A stretch of 64,000 nucleotides of DNA from Deltaproteobacteria bacterium (lineage in GTDB: Bacteria; Desulfobacterota; Binatia; Binatales; Binataceae), in NCBI GenBank assembly GCA_003135135.1, contig PLDK01000017.1:77715-141714 (forward strand), written 5' to 3'. How positions within the stretch are numbered: position 1 is the stretch's first letter; every line of letters starts with the position of its first letter. A model generated the notes under the pieces. It ran no database searches, was not told the DNA's origin, and saw nothing but the letters and a program-made list of their open reading frames with translations. The position numbers were made by a program, and so were the translations under genes. Of the stretch, positions 1 to 9,838 are shown one piece after another.

Positions 1-1056
1 CTTAGCGCTCCGCTGATCGGATGGCTGCTGGATCGCGTCGAGGCGCGGGTCGTGATGGTGGCCGGCGCAATCATGACCGGCGTCTCCTTTCTCATCGCCA
101 GCCGCGTCGATTCATTCGGCCCGCTATTCGGCGCCTACGTCCTGCTTGGCGTCGGCATCGGCGCATCGACGCTGCTGCCGTGCTCGCTTGTCATCGCCAA
201 CTGGTTCGGTGCGCGGCGCGGGCTTGCGATGGGCCTGGCGTTCGCGGGCACCTCGCTCGGCGGTGCTGCGATGACGATGGTTGGGAACTTCGCGATCGTG
301 CGCGGCGGATGGCGCGCCGGCTACGTCGCGCTGGCGATTCCGATGTTCGTCATCGTGGTCCCGTTGATAATCCTGGTCGTCAGGACCCGGCCGCCGCAGG
401 CCGATGGCGTCAGCGTCGTGCAGGCCCGCGACGCGTTGCCGGGATTCGAACTGCGCGAAGCGCTGCGCGCGCGATCGTTCTGGTTGATTTCCGCGGCGCA
501 GTTCTTTTTCGCCAGCGTAGCGGCGGGCGCGACTTTGCATCTGATCACCTATTTCACCGAACTCGGCTACACGCCGTCATTCGCGGCCGGCATGATGAGC
601 CTGGGGTTCGTGTTCTCGGCCTTCGGCAAGCTCGGGATGGGCCTGTTTGCCGATCGCGTGAGCGCAAGAATTGCGCTGACGTTCAACTTTCTCGCCGCCG
701 GCGTCGGGATGATCCTGATATTAGGTGCGGGGCGAACCGCGGTGCTGATTCCGTTCCTGCTGATTTTCGGGCTGTCGCTCGGCGCGCCGCTGGTGCTGAT
801 TCCGATGCTGGTGGCGGAGTCGCTCGGGCTCAAGCGCTTCGGCTCGCTCGGCGGCATCGCGGGCGTCTTCAACACGATCGGCGCGTTCGTCGGCTCGGTC
901 GGCGCGGGAAAGATTTACGATCTGAGCGGCAGCTATGTGCCCGCCTTCGAAGTGTTCGTCGTGATGTGCGTGCTGGGCGCGGCGGCGGCATTTTCGTGCC
1001 GACCGCTCGAGTCGGCGCAGGCCCGTCAAACCGCACCTCTCCCCGCCACCGCATAG
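1..1056 (+). CDS. MFS transporter, 5'-truncated by window start
   Basis: This is the C-terminal part of a major facilitator superfamily permease, an inner-membrane secondary transporter. The open frame runs from base 1 without a start, so the true N-terminus lies outside the window; the ORF track begins at an internal Met. The fragment opens in a motif-A-like loop (GWLLDRVEARVV), followed by roughly ten hydrophobic helices and a central loop near VRTRPPQADG. The layout resembles monocarboxylate or oxalate/formate-type MFS proteins, but the substrate cannot be read from the sequence. The gene converges on thiE with about 20 bp between stop codons. The longer 455-aa ORF in another frame is Arg-rich and is a shadow. 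Confidence 0.85.
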   Translation, partial: LSAPLIGWLLDRVEARVVMVAGAIMTGVSFLIASRVDSFGPLFGAYVLLGVGIGASTLLPCSLVIANWFGARRGLAMGLAFAGTSLGGAAMTMVGNFAIVRGGWRAGYVALAIPMFVIVVPLIILVVRTRPPQADGVSVVQARDALPGFELREALRARSFWLISAAQFFFASVAAGATLHLITYFTELGYTPSFAAGMMSLGFVFSAFGKLGMGLFADRVSARIALTFNFLAAGVGMILILGAGRTAVLIPFLLIFGLSLGAPLVLIPMLVAESLGLKRFGSLGGIAGVFNTIGAFVGSVGAGKIYDLSGSYVPAFEVFVVMCVLGAAAAFSCRPLESAQARQTAPLPATA

Positions 1057-1076
1057 CCGATTCGAAAAAAGTTGCG

Positions 1077-1690
1077 CTAGGCGCGCGCGAGCGCGAGGAT
1101 CGAGCGGACTTTGGCGCCGATGTCCGGCGCGTTCACCACGTCGGTGATGATCGCCACGGCGTCTGCGCCGGCCGCGAGAGTTTCCGGCACCCGCGCTTGC
1201 GTGATCCCGCCGATCGCGACGATCGGAATCCTTACGGCGGCGCGTATCGCGCGAAGCTTGTCCAGACCCATCCCCGCGGCGATGTTCTTCAGCCCACCGG
1301 AATACATCGGCCCGAATCCGACGTAGTCCGCGCCGCCATCATCAGCCGCGCGCGCCTGCTCGACGGTGTGAGTCGAGATTCCAATTAACATGTCGTGACC
1401 GGCGATCCGCCGTGCTGCCTCGAGCGGAAGATCCTCCTGCCCAAGATGCACTCCGTGCGCGCCGGCGAGAATCGCGATATCAACCCGATCGTTGACGATT
1501 AGAATCGCGCCGCGGATCCGGCACAGCCCGGCAATCGCGCGCGCTGCCGCCAGAAAATCGCGCCCCGGCGCATCCTTCAGCCTCAGTTGCATGATTCGCG
1601 CGCCGGCGTCGAGGAAAGTCTCGGCCAGCGAGACCGGCTCGTGTCCGCCGGCCGGATCGATCATCGCGTAGAAATGCGAGGGCAGCCGCG

Positions 1691-1694
<4 letters not shown>
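1077..1694 (-). CDS. thiE: Thiamine-phosphate synthase ThiE
   Basis: It joins HMP-pyrophosphate and the thiazole phosphate to give thiamine phosphate in the cytoplasm. The 205-aa product has the TIM-barrel signatures of the family: MQLRLKD near the N-terminus, VNDRVDIA, GVHLGQEDLP, a GFGPMYSGGLKN phosphate loop and VAIGGI. I chose the Met at MTRLPSHFY rather than the ORF-track start 68 codons upstream, because the extra N-terminus is Arg-rich and lies inside the regulator gene. The start overlaps the stop of the upstream regulator as ATGA, implying translational coupling. No other thi genes and no obvious TPP riboswitch are nearby. Confidence 0.9.
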
Positions 1695-3199
<1,505 letters not shown>

Positions 3200-3705
3200 G
3201 GTGACCGTGTTCACAGATTAGAATGGTAACAGTAAGTGCGATCTTATCGCCAATGGTGCTGAAGGTCGCCCAAAATCTGAGCATTACGCCGGTGTTACGC
3301 GTGGCGGCGGCGCAATCGTGACCGGGTCGATCGGTCCGAAAAGGGGGAAATACACAATCGGTTGTGGTTTTGGGACGGCTGCGCTCTAGGGCTAGCTTTG
3401 TTCCGTCAAAAATATTTTTGCGGGAAGCGCAAGGGTCGGTGGCGCAGGAGGTGAGTCGTCGCGCGTCTTTTCGAGGGAGCGCGCGTGCAGAATCCTGGCT
3501 GTTGACCATAAGCGATGGGTAGCACGGCGGGCGATCCGGCGTAAGGCTGAACAGTTCAGCCGTTGCGACGCCCGCTGCGGCGGGTACGCGGGCCCGCTGC
3601 TCGCAGCAGGATTCGCCTGGAACATCAAGACGGCCGCTTCCCTCGTTTCATCGCGCCGCATCGAACGTTTGCCGGGCGCTCCGTGGAAGGGAGCGGAAGG
3701 ATAGA
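3200..3705. other. Intergenic region, no gene seen
   Basis: About 490 bases upstream of the regulator without a convincing gene. The ORF-track entries here (3189-3509 and 3392-3661, minus) have no recognisable domain and biased composition. I see a short palindrome GCTGAACAGTTCAGC near 3546 and several GC-rich hairpin-forming stretches near 3570-3615. The region presumably holds the promoters of the regulator and of the PIN gene. No clear -24/-12 element was identified. Confidence 0.5.
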
Positions 3706-4749
3706 GTGAGATTCATGTTCAGAATATTGGTCGACACAAGCGTATGGCTTGACCTTGCGAAGGACCCGAGACAAGTGCCCGTCGTCGGCGTAGTCGAGGA
3801 AATGGTCAGGCAGAAGTTGATTGAGCGGATCGTGCCCCGCGTTGTCCTCGACGAGTTCGGCCTGAACCGTGAACGGATTGCCAACGAAAGCGCCAAGAGC
3901 GTCTCGACGCACATCCGGGTCGTGAAGGATGCAGTTGGCAGGGTCGGAGGCGACAAGAGGAGAATGCGAGCTGTCATCTCGCATCTTGACGACGTCAATC
4001 ACAAGATCCCGATTGTCGGCGGCGCTGCAACCGCCGCTTTAGACCGGATTGAGAAATTGCTCGCTGCTTCGGCCAGCCTCCAGCCGAGCGACAGCGTGAA
4101 GCTTCGCGCAGCTCAACGTGCGATCGAGAAGAAAGCACCGTTCCACCGCGGCAAGAACTCGATGGCTGACGCAGTCATTGTCGAGACCTATGCAGAATGC
4201 GTGCGTGACAAAACATCCTTCGGGATTCGTTTCGCGTTTGTCACGCACAACAAGAACGACTTCAGCACCGTCGGCGGCAATCAGAAGCTGCCGCACCCTG
4301 ACCTCGCGAACATCTTCTCGCGTGTTAAGTCGCTCTACTTCATCAATCTGCCGGAGGCGCTCCGGCGTGTGGAACCATCGCTCGTGAGCGACGTGATGCT
4401 GGAGCAGTCGTGGACCCAAGAACCGCGTGGCCTGACAGAGATTCTCGAAGCTGAGGACCTGCTATTTAATCAGGTCTGGTATAACCGCCACTGGAATTTG
4501 CGAATCGGAGTTCAGGAGGGAAGGGTCAAGGTCGTAGACAATGAGACTTATCCACGCCCTGCCGGTGTGCGGGAAACGGTTCAGCGGGACGTGTGGAAGG
4601 GCGCGCTGAAGGCCGCAAGGAAGGTTGAGCTGAAACACGGGAAGAAGAATCTCGGACCGTGGGACGATTTCGAGTGGGGCATGGTCAATGGCAAGCTCTC
4701 TGCCCTTCGGTGGGTCTTGGGCGACGAATGGGACATGCTCGATACATAA
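3706..4749 (+). CDS. PIN-domain (DUF4935-like) putative ribonuclease
   Basis: A 347-aa protein whose N-terminal half looks like a PIN nuclease: ILVDTSVWLDL carries the first metal-binding Asp, followed by a conserved Glu in VVLDEF, an Asp in NSMADAVIVE, and THNKNDFS, a typical PIN C-terminal strand with Asp. The C-terminal ~130 residues (LTEILEAEDLLFNQVWYNRHW onward) are not recognised. The GTG start at 3706 has GGAAGG five bases upstream; the ATG at 3715 is the alternative. It is the only plus-strand gene between the two-component genes and has no antitoxin-like neighbour, so it is more likely a solitary DUF4935-type enzyme than a VapBC toxin. Its target is unknown. Confidence 0.75.
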   Translation: MRFMFRILVDTSVWLDLAKDPRQVPVVGVVEEMVRQKLIERIVPRVVLDEFGLNRERIANESAKSVSTHIRVVKDAVGRVGGDKRRMRAVISHLDDVNHKIPIVGGAATAALDRIEKLLAASASLQPSDSVKLRAAQRAIEKKAPFHRGKNSMADAVIVETYAECVRDKTSFGIRFAFVTHNKNDFSTVGGNQKLPHPDLANIFSRVKSLYFINLPEALRRVEPSLVSDVMLEQSWTQEPRGLTEILEAEDLLFNQVWYNRHWNLRIGVQEGRVKVVDNETYPRPAGVRETVQRDVWKGALKAARKVELKHGKKNLGPWDDFEWGMVNGKLSALRWVLGDEWDMLDT

Positions 4750-4843
4750 CAGAAAGCGTAAGGCATGGCGGCGGAGTGGGTTCCTTACGGTAGCGGATTT
4801 TAAGTTGGATGTTGTCGCGAATGGCCGAAGCGGGCGGGATTTC

Positions 4844-5950
4844 TTATTGCGGGGGGTTGTCGGGGGGCATCATTGGGAGCGTCACTTTGAACGTCATCCC
4901 GCCCCTCGATGCGCCCGCGTCCGCGCCTTTGACTTCGACGCCTCCGCGCTGCGCCCACAGCCTGCCGCCGTGAAGCGCGATGATTCGCTGGCATAGCACG
5001 AGACCCAGGCCGGTTCCGGCCGGCTTGGTGGTGAAGAACGGCGTGAACAGTTGCGCGAGCTGATCTTCGGGGATGCCGACGCCGCTGTCGCTGACCTCGA
5101 CGCGCAGGAACTGGCGGCGACGCCCCTCGGCCGTCATTCTGAAATCCCGTTCGATGCGCGTATGCAGTCGAATGGTGCCCGACGAGCCGATCGCTTCGGC
5201 CGCATTCTTGATCAAATTCAGGAAGGTTCGTTCCAATGCGCCCGCGTCGCCAATCACGTCGGGCAGGCTGGGATCGAAATCCTGGAGTACCACGACCCCG
5301 TCGGGCGGATCCGGGTACAACCCCGCCATCCTCATCGCCTGGTGCAGCACCATGTGTATGTTGACCGGCTCCAGCGCCAGGCGCTGCGGCCCGCTGACCA
5401 TCAGCACCTGCTCGACGAGCGAAGCGATCCGATTGACGCCATCGAGGATGACGCTGCAGTACTGCTGCGCGCGTCCGTCGTCGGGAAACATCCCGGCCAT
5501 CAGCTCGGCGGCTCCCTTGATGCCCGTCAGCGGGTTCCTGACCTCATGGGCCAGACCAGCCGGCGATAGCTGCAGGCTCAAGTCGCCGGCGGTTCCTGCC
5601 TCGGCGGCGCCTTTTTCGTGAGACAGGTCGTGAAGCAGGATAATAACCCCGCCGGGGCGTCCTTCGGGGTTCAACAGGGGGGATACTTCGGCGCGAACCG
5701 ACAGTTCCCGAGGCCCTGCCGCCAGAACGGTCTCCATGTCCCCAAGCTCCTGACCGCTGTCCAGGCATGCGCGGACCATGCGGCCCAACCAGTCGTTCTG
5801 GCGCACGAGATCGGCCACCGATCCGGCGCTGACCTGGGAAACCCCGAGCATCGTCTTGGCGGCAGGATTGACGGTGAGGGGTTCCATCGCGGGTGAAAGC
5901 ACGATGACCGCATCGGTCAGGCTATCGATAATGTCGTGCCAGAGACTCAA
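4844..5950 (-). CDS. NtrB-like PAS sensor histidine kinase
   Basis: A soluble sensor kinase with no membrane segment. The N-terminal PAS domain (about residues 5-110, IIDSLTDAVIVLSP) is followed by a HisKA dimerisation helix with the phospho-acceptor His in LAHEVRNPLTGIKGAAEL. The HATPase domain has N-box NLIKNAAEAI, G1 DSGVGIPEDQL and G2 GTGLGLVLCQ. Length (368 aa) and layout match the NtrB/GlnL group. The likely cognate regulator is the NtrC-type gene at 1691-3199, on the same strand but 1.6 kb away. The C-terminus ends in an unremarkable proline-rich tail. Confidence 0.92.
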   Translation of the reverse strand: MSLWHDIIDSLTDAVIVLSPAMEPLTVNPAAKTMLGVSQVSAGSVADLVRQNDWLGRMVRACLDSGQELGDMETVLAAGPRELSVRAEVSPLLNPEGRPGGVIILLHDLSHEKGAAEAGTAGDLSLQLSPAGLAHEVRNPLTGIKGAAELMAGMFPDDGRAQQYCSVILDGVNRIASLVEQVLMVSGPQRLALEPVNIHMVLHQAMRMAGLYPDPPDGVVVLQDFDPSLPDVIGDAGALERTFLNLIKNAAEAIGSSGTIRLHTRIERDFRMTAEGRRRQFLRVEVSDSGVGIPEDQLAQLFTPFFTTKPAGTGLGLVLCQRIIALHGGRLWAQRGGVEVKGADAGASRGGMTFKVTLPMMPPDNPPQ

Positions 5951-6200
5951 ATTTACTCGCCGTCAGCCGCCATCGGGAGGACGGTTGCGGTTATCAACCG
6001 TAACATAAAGAAGTTGGCCGGGCTAAACATGGACTTCGCGAATATACTCTCGCCGCTGAGCGCAAAAATTCGTGAGCATTTCCAAGGATTATTAAAAAAA
6101 CGATTCTCAGGCATTAGATTTTTTAATAAATTATGCACCGCCGATGGGTTGATCTGGGTCGTATCGGTCAGTACGGTTGGGGTCACCCTGTTGGGGGAGA

Positions 6201-7184
6201 ATGCCTAAGACGAAGTCTATCTATCGAGTGTTTGTTGCCCTGATGGCGGCCCTGATTGTCGCCGGATCGGCATCGACTCGTGCAGTGGCCGATGAACTCG
6301 ACGGGCCACAGGCTCCGGCTGGGGCGTACATCCCGCCTCCGAGCCTGATCGGACAAAGCGCAGGCTTTGAGCTCGAGACTCCTGCGGAAGCCGGCGCCCA
6401 GCCGATCGGGTCGCAATACGTGCTTCCGCTGCCTCAGGCGGTTGCGCCGTTCCCGATTCTGCTTAATCAGGCCGTTCGCCGCTATGTGTCGGATTTTCTG
6501 AATTCCCACGACCATCTGCAGGATACCTTCGACCGCAGTCACCCCTACCTGCCCGATATGGTCCGGGTGCTCAGAAGCTATGGTCTTCCCGACGACCTGG
6601 TGTACCTGGCTTTCGCCGAAAGCGAATTTTCCAAGCGCGGCAGGGGTCCGTGGCAGTTCAATAGCGATACCGCCAAGCGCTTCGGCCTCCATATCGACAA
6701 CTACGTCGATGAGCGCCGCGACCCAGTAATGTCCACCAAGGCGGCGGCCGAGTATCTGGCCACCTTGCACGACGCGGCCGGCGATGATTGGCCGGTGACG
6801 CTGATCGCGTGGAACAACGGCGATAGGGCGATCGATCGTTATTGGTCGTTGCGCGGCCCCAACATCGAAAAGTTCGGCAATCGGCTGCCGCGGCGAACCC
6901 GTGGGCTGCTGGGACGTTTCATGGCTGTGGCGTACATCGCGCATCATGCCGATAGCTACGGAATCACGCCCGTCAGGCTCGACGATCCACCGGCGTACCA
7001 GATGCTGCCGGTTCGCGGCGGCACTCCTCTCTCCCGGGTCGCCCTCGATCACGGGACGACTCTCCAGCGCCTGCATGATCTCAACCCGGCCTTGCTGCGC
7101 GACATCGTTCCTCCCTACGAACGGTCGTACAGCGTCCGCGTTCCCGTGGAAACCCACGCCAGCGCGGAGCACGTCGAATTCTAG
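6201..7184 (+). CDS. MltD-like lytic murein transglycosylase
   Basis: A secreted enzyme predicted to cleave peptidoglycan glycan strands. The ATG at 6201 follows GGGGGAG closely and gives a clean signal peptide (VFVALMAALIVAGSASTRAVA); the ORF-track start eight codons earlier is less likely. The GH23 domain has the catalytic Glu in LAFAESEFS, then GPWQFNSDTAKRFGL, DERRDPVMST and LIAWNNGDRAIDRYW. The segment between the catalytic Glu and WQF is shorter than in typical MltD proteins. The C-terminus (MLPVRGGTPLSRVALDHG to NPALL) looks like one degenerate LysM repeat. It is a single gene diverging from the histidine kinase across an AT-rich 250-bp gap. Confidence 0.85.
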   Translation: MPKTKSIYRVFVALMAALIVAGSASTRAVADELDGPQAPAGAYIPPPSLIGQSAGFELETPAEAGAQPIGSQYVLPLPQAVAPFPILLNQAVRRYVSDFLNSHDHLQDTFDRSHPYLPDMVRVLRSYGLPDDLVYLAFAESEFSKRGRGPWQFNSDTAKRFGLHIDNYVDERRDPVMSTKAAAEYLATLHDAAGDDWPVTLIAWNNGDRAIDRYWSLRGPNIEKFGNRLPRRTRGLLGRFMAVAYIAHHADSYGITPVRLDDPPAYQMLPVRGGTPLSRVALDHGTTLQRLHDLNPALLRDIVPPYERSYSVRVPVETHASAEHVEF

Positions 7185-7228
7185 TTTTTTCAGGCGCTTT
7201 TTTTCAGGCTCTTTTCACTGCTTGCTCC

Positions 7229-7288
7229 AGACCGGCATTGGCCGGTCGCCGGTCGTTGCGCTAGACCGGAATTGGCTGGTCGCCGGTT
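7229..7288. repeat. Two-copy imperfect direct repeat before moeA
   Basis: A unit of about 26 bases (AGACCGGCATTGGCCGGTCG and its continuation) recurs with a 34-base period in the moeA leader; the copies differ at a few bases. Each unit also contains short CCGG-centred inverted repeats. It follows a T-rich TTTTTTCAGGC doublet just after the transglycosylase stop, so it may be part of a terminator or leader structure. Function is unknown. Confidence 0.6.
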
Positions 7289-7324
7289 CATTCGTGAGCC
7301 GAAGCGGCGTATCCTTTTTTCCTC

Positions 7325-8593
7325 ATGATCAGCGCCGACCAGGCCATCCAAATCGTACTCGAGAACGTGGCTCCGCTCGGCGTCGAGCGGATTCCAATCG
7401 TCGCGGCGCTTGGCCGCGTGCTCGCCCAGGATATCAGCTCGCCGCGCGATATCCCCGGCTTCGACAACTCGGCGATGGACGGTTACGCAGTGCGCGCCGC
7501 CGATCTTGCCAAGGCGTCGGAGGCCAGCCCCGTCAAGCTGACCGTCGTCGAGACCGTTGGCGCCGGCAAGATGCCGACCCGGCGCGTGAGCGCGGGTGAG
7601 GCGGTTCGCACGATGACCGGCGCGCCGATCGCCGAGGGCGCAGACGCAATCGTCCAGGTCGAACGGACGCGCGGCGGCGGGAGTGTGGTCGAGTTTCTGG
7701 TTCCCGCCGAGAAAGGCGATTCTATCCGGCCGCGCGGCGAGGATTTACGCCTCGGCGATCTGGTGATGTCGGCGGGCAGGACGCTTAAGCCGGCGGACCT
7801 TGGGATGCTGGCGTCGGTGAATCGCTCGATGGTCGAAGTCATTCGCCGCCCGCGGGTCGCGATCGTTGCGACCGGCGACGAGCTGGTGGACGTCGATCAA
7901 TCGCCGACCGGTCCGCAGGTCGTCAATTCCAGCGCCTACGCGCTGGCCGGCGCGATTGCCGAAGCCGGCGCCGAGGCCGTCATCCTCAAAGTGGCGCGCG
8001 ACGACGCGCGCGAGATTCGCGAGCGGCTGGCCGAGGCGATGACCTTCGACGTGGTGCTATCGACCGGCGGGGTCTCGGTGGGACAGTTCGATCACGTCAC
8101 CGGCGCGCTGGACGAACTCGGGATGCGCCAGCTTTTTCACGGCGTCGCGCAAAGGCCGGGGCGTCCGCTCAAGTTCGGCACTGTGGGCTACCGCCCGATA
8201 TTCGGCCTGCCGGGCAATCCCGTATCCACGCTGGTCTGCTTCTACCTGTATGCGCGCCCCGCGATTCTCAAGATGAGCGGGATGCGGCGCGTCGGTCTAC
8301 CGCGCATCCAGGCGCGATGCGCCGTCGATATAAAGATCGGCAAGGACGTCACCGAGTTTGTGCGGGTCAGACTCGAGCGCGGCGCGGACGGTTGGCTCGC
8401 GACGCCGACCGGCAGCCAGGGATCGGGGATTTTAAGCTCGCTCTCGCGCGCCGACGGTTTGCTCGTCGGTCCGTCAACCGAAACCCTGTTGAAGGCTGGC
8501 GCTCAGGCGGCCGTGCTGCTGATGCCGTCTTACGGCGACCACGGCGCGGTGGCGGCCGACGAACTGTTCGAGGGTCGCCGCCATAGCCAATGA
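7325..8593 (+). CDS. moeA: Molybdopterin molybdenumtransferase MoeA
   Basis: It inserts molybdate into adenylylated molybdopterin in the last step of molybdenum cofactor synthesis. The 422-aa length is normal for the family. Signatures include DIPGFDNSAMDGYAV near residue 50, MTGAPIAEGADAIVQ, the MoCF-biosynthesis domain with VAIVATGDELV, VLSTGGVSVGQFDHV and the GLPGNPVST motif, then a C-terminal beta domain. No other moa/moe genes are adjacent. The 3' end overlaps the end of the convergent small membrane protein gene by 64 bases. Confidence 0.96.
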   Translation: MISADQAIQIVLENVAPLGVERIPIVAALGRVLAQDISSPRDIPGFDNSAMDGYAVRAADLAKASEASPVKLTVVETVGAGKMPTRRVSAGEAVRTMTGAPIAEGADAIVQVERTRGGGSVVEFLVPAEKGDSIRPRGEDLRLGDLVMSAGRTLKPADLGMLASVNRSMVEVIRRPRVAIVATGDELVDVDQSPTGPQVVNSSAYALAGAIAEAGAEAVILKVARDDAREIRERLAEAMTFDVVLSTGGVSVGQFDHVTGALDELGMRQLFHGVAQRPGRPLKFGTVGYRPIFGLPGNPVSTLVCFYLYARPAILKMSGMRRVGLPRIQARCAVDIKIGKDVTEFVRVRLERGADGWLATPTGSQGSGILSSLSRADGLLVGPSTETLLKAGAQAAVLLMPSYGDHGAVAADELFEGRRHSQ

Positions 8594-8793
8594 ATCACGA
8601 TCGTCGCGACGGCGCCGAAAATCGCGGCGCCGATTATCACCGCCGAGAGCCTGAGCTGGAGTTTCAGTATGTCGAAAGGCAGCAGGTAAAACGTGACCAT
8701 CTCGATCTGAAAGTTTGCGTAAATGATGTACGCCACCCACAGGACTACGATCGTGCCGATGATGAATTTCGGGTTCTTGGCAAATGCGGGCAT
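8530..8793 (-). CDS. LapA-like small membrane protein (DUF1049-like)
   Basis: An 87-aa protein with two predicted transmembrane helices (IIGTIVVLWVAYIIYANF and LSAVIIGAAIFGAVATIVIHWLW) separated by a polar stretch with MVTFYLLPFDILKLQL. This is the layout of LapA/YciS (DUF1049) proteins, which help assemble the lipopolysaccharide apparatus. I chose MPAFAKNPKF as start because AGGAGG lies ten bases upstream; the ORF-track start adds 28 unlikely residues. Its last 64 bases are antisense to the 3' end of moeA. Family assignment is by layout and is moderate. Confidence 0.7.
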   Translation of the reverse strand: MPAFAKNPKFIIGTIVVLWVAYIIYANFQIEMVTFYLLPFDILKLQLRLSAVIIGAAIFGAVATIVIHWLWRRPSNSSSAATAPWSP

Positions 8794-8920
8794 CGCGGGC
8801 GATCCTCCTGACGGGGCGATGGGAGAAAGCTTGGCGGCTGAAATAGCGATTGTCAACGCGAGTGGGGCGCAGTGCAAATGATGCGCTGGCGGGATTCATA
8901 CCCGCGCGAGGGTTAGAGCA

Positions 8921-9406
8921 ATGGCGACGCGATATCGCGTAGGCAACGGATTCGATTTTCATCCGCTCGAAGCGGGCCGCCGGCTCGTGCTCGGCGGCGT
9001 CGAAATCAAGCACGACAAGGGGCTGCGAGGCCATTCGGACGCCGACGTCGCGGCGCATGCGCTCGCCAACGCGATCCTCGGCGCGATCGGCGCGGGCGAC
9101 CTTGGCCGGCATTTTCCCGACAGCGATCCCCGCTACAAAGACGCCGACTCGATCGCACTGCTGGAGGCCGTCTGGAAGCTCGCCGGCGGTCAGGGATGGC
9201 GGCTGGGCAACGCCGATCTCACGATTTTCGCCGAGCAGCCGAAGCTCAAGCCGTATCTCGATGCGATGCGCGAGCGGCTCGCAGCCGCACTCGGCGCGGA
9301 TCAATCGCGCGTCAACGTGAAAGCGTCGAGCCCCGAGGGAATCGGCGCGCTAGGCCGTGGCGACGGGATGGCCGCGGCGGCGATCGTCATGCTCGAAGCG
9401 GACTAG
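8921..9406 (+). CDS. ispF: 2-C-methyl-D-erythritol 2,4-cyclodiphosphate synthase
   Basis: It forms the cyclic diphosphate intermediate of the non-mevalonate isoprenoid pathway. The 161-aa length is typical. The metal-binding DFHPL motif follows YRVGNGF, and the sequence continues with GHSDADVAAHALANAILGAI, HFPDSDPRYKDADS and a C-terminal segment matching the family. The usual ispD partner is not adjacent. It is divergent from the LapA-like gene and convergent with the FmdB gene. Confidence 0.96.
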   Translation: MATRYRVGNGFDFHPLEAGRRLVLGGVEIKHDKGLRGHSDADVAAHALANAILGAIGAGDLGRHFPDSDPRYKDADSIALLEAVWKLAGGQGWRLGNADLTIFAEQPKLKPYLDAMRERLAAALGADQSRVNVKASSPEGIGALGRGDGMAAAAIVMLEAD

Positions 9407-9427
9407 CCGGCGCACAGCCCAGCCCTG

Positions 9428-9787
9428 CTAAAGGTCGTCGTCGTCGCCCGACCCGTCATCGCCCAAATCACCGCCGCCTTCGAGTTCTTCGACCGCTTCG
9501 TCGAATTCCGGGCCGTTGAACTCGTCGCCCATCTCCTTGCCCATCCGCTTCATCATCCGCGCGACACTCTTGGGATCGTTCTCGTCGATGTCGCCCATCT
9601 TCGACGGATCCGCGAGCGACTCCATTCGCGATTCCTCGCTGCGTGGCATCGCGAACCGCGACATCAGGCGGCGCATTTTCTTTCCGCCGCAATGCGCGCA
9701 AACCGCCTCAACCTTTTCGCTGACGCGCGTAGTCAGGACGCTGGTCGTGCGGCGGCACTTCTCGCAACGATATTCGTAGATCGGCAT
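9428..9787 (-). CDS. FmdB-family zinc-ribbon protein
   Basis: A 119-aa protein starting at MPIYEYRCEKC, the hallmark N-terminus of the FmdB regulatory family. Two CxxC pairs (CEKC and CAHC) form a zinc ribbon. A charged middle segment follows, and the tail is a run of Asp and Gly (GDDGSGDDDDL). The ORF-track start 13 codons upstream was rejected because the family begins at this Met. The family is often annotated as a putative regulator but its role is not established. The long acidic tail is not part of the core family. Confidence 0.85.
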   Translation of the reverse strand: MPIYEYRCEKCRRTTSVLTTRVSEKVEAVCAHCGGKKMRRLMSRFAMPRSEESRMESLADPSKMGDIDENDPKSVARMMKRMGKEMGDEFNGPEFDEAVEELEGGGDLGDDGSGDDDDL

Positions 9788-9838
9788 ACTCGACGGTATT
9801 GTATCCGCTGCCAACGCAGATTTCACAGATATTTAATT

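Noticed and set aside
21-1388. 455-aa plus-strand ORF at the window start
   Set aside because: Arg-rich translation overlapping the MFS frame and thiE; a GC-driven shadow.
3706-4749. PIN gene as toxin of a VapBC pair
   Set aside because: The protein is much longer than VapC and no small antitoxin gene lies next to it.
6183-7172. 329-aa ORF antisense to the transglycosylase
   Set aside because: No signal, domain or ribosome site; shadow of a GC-rich gene.
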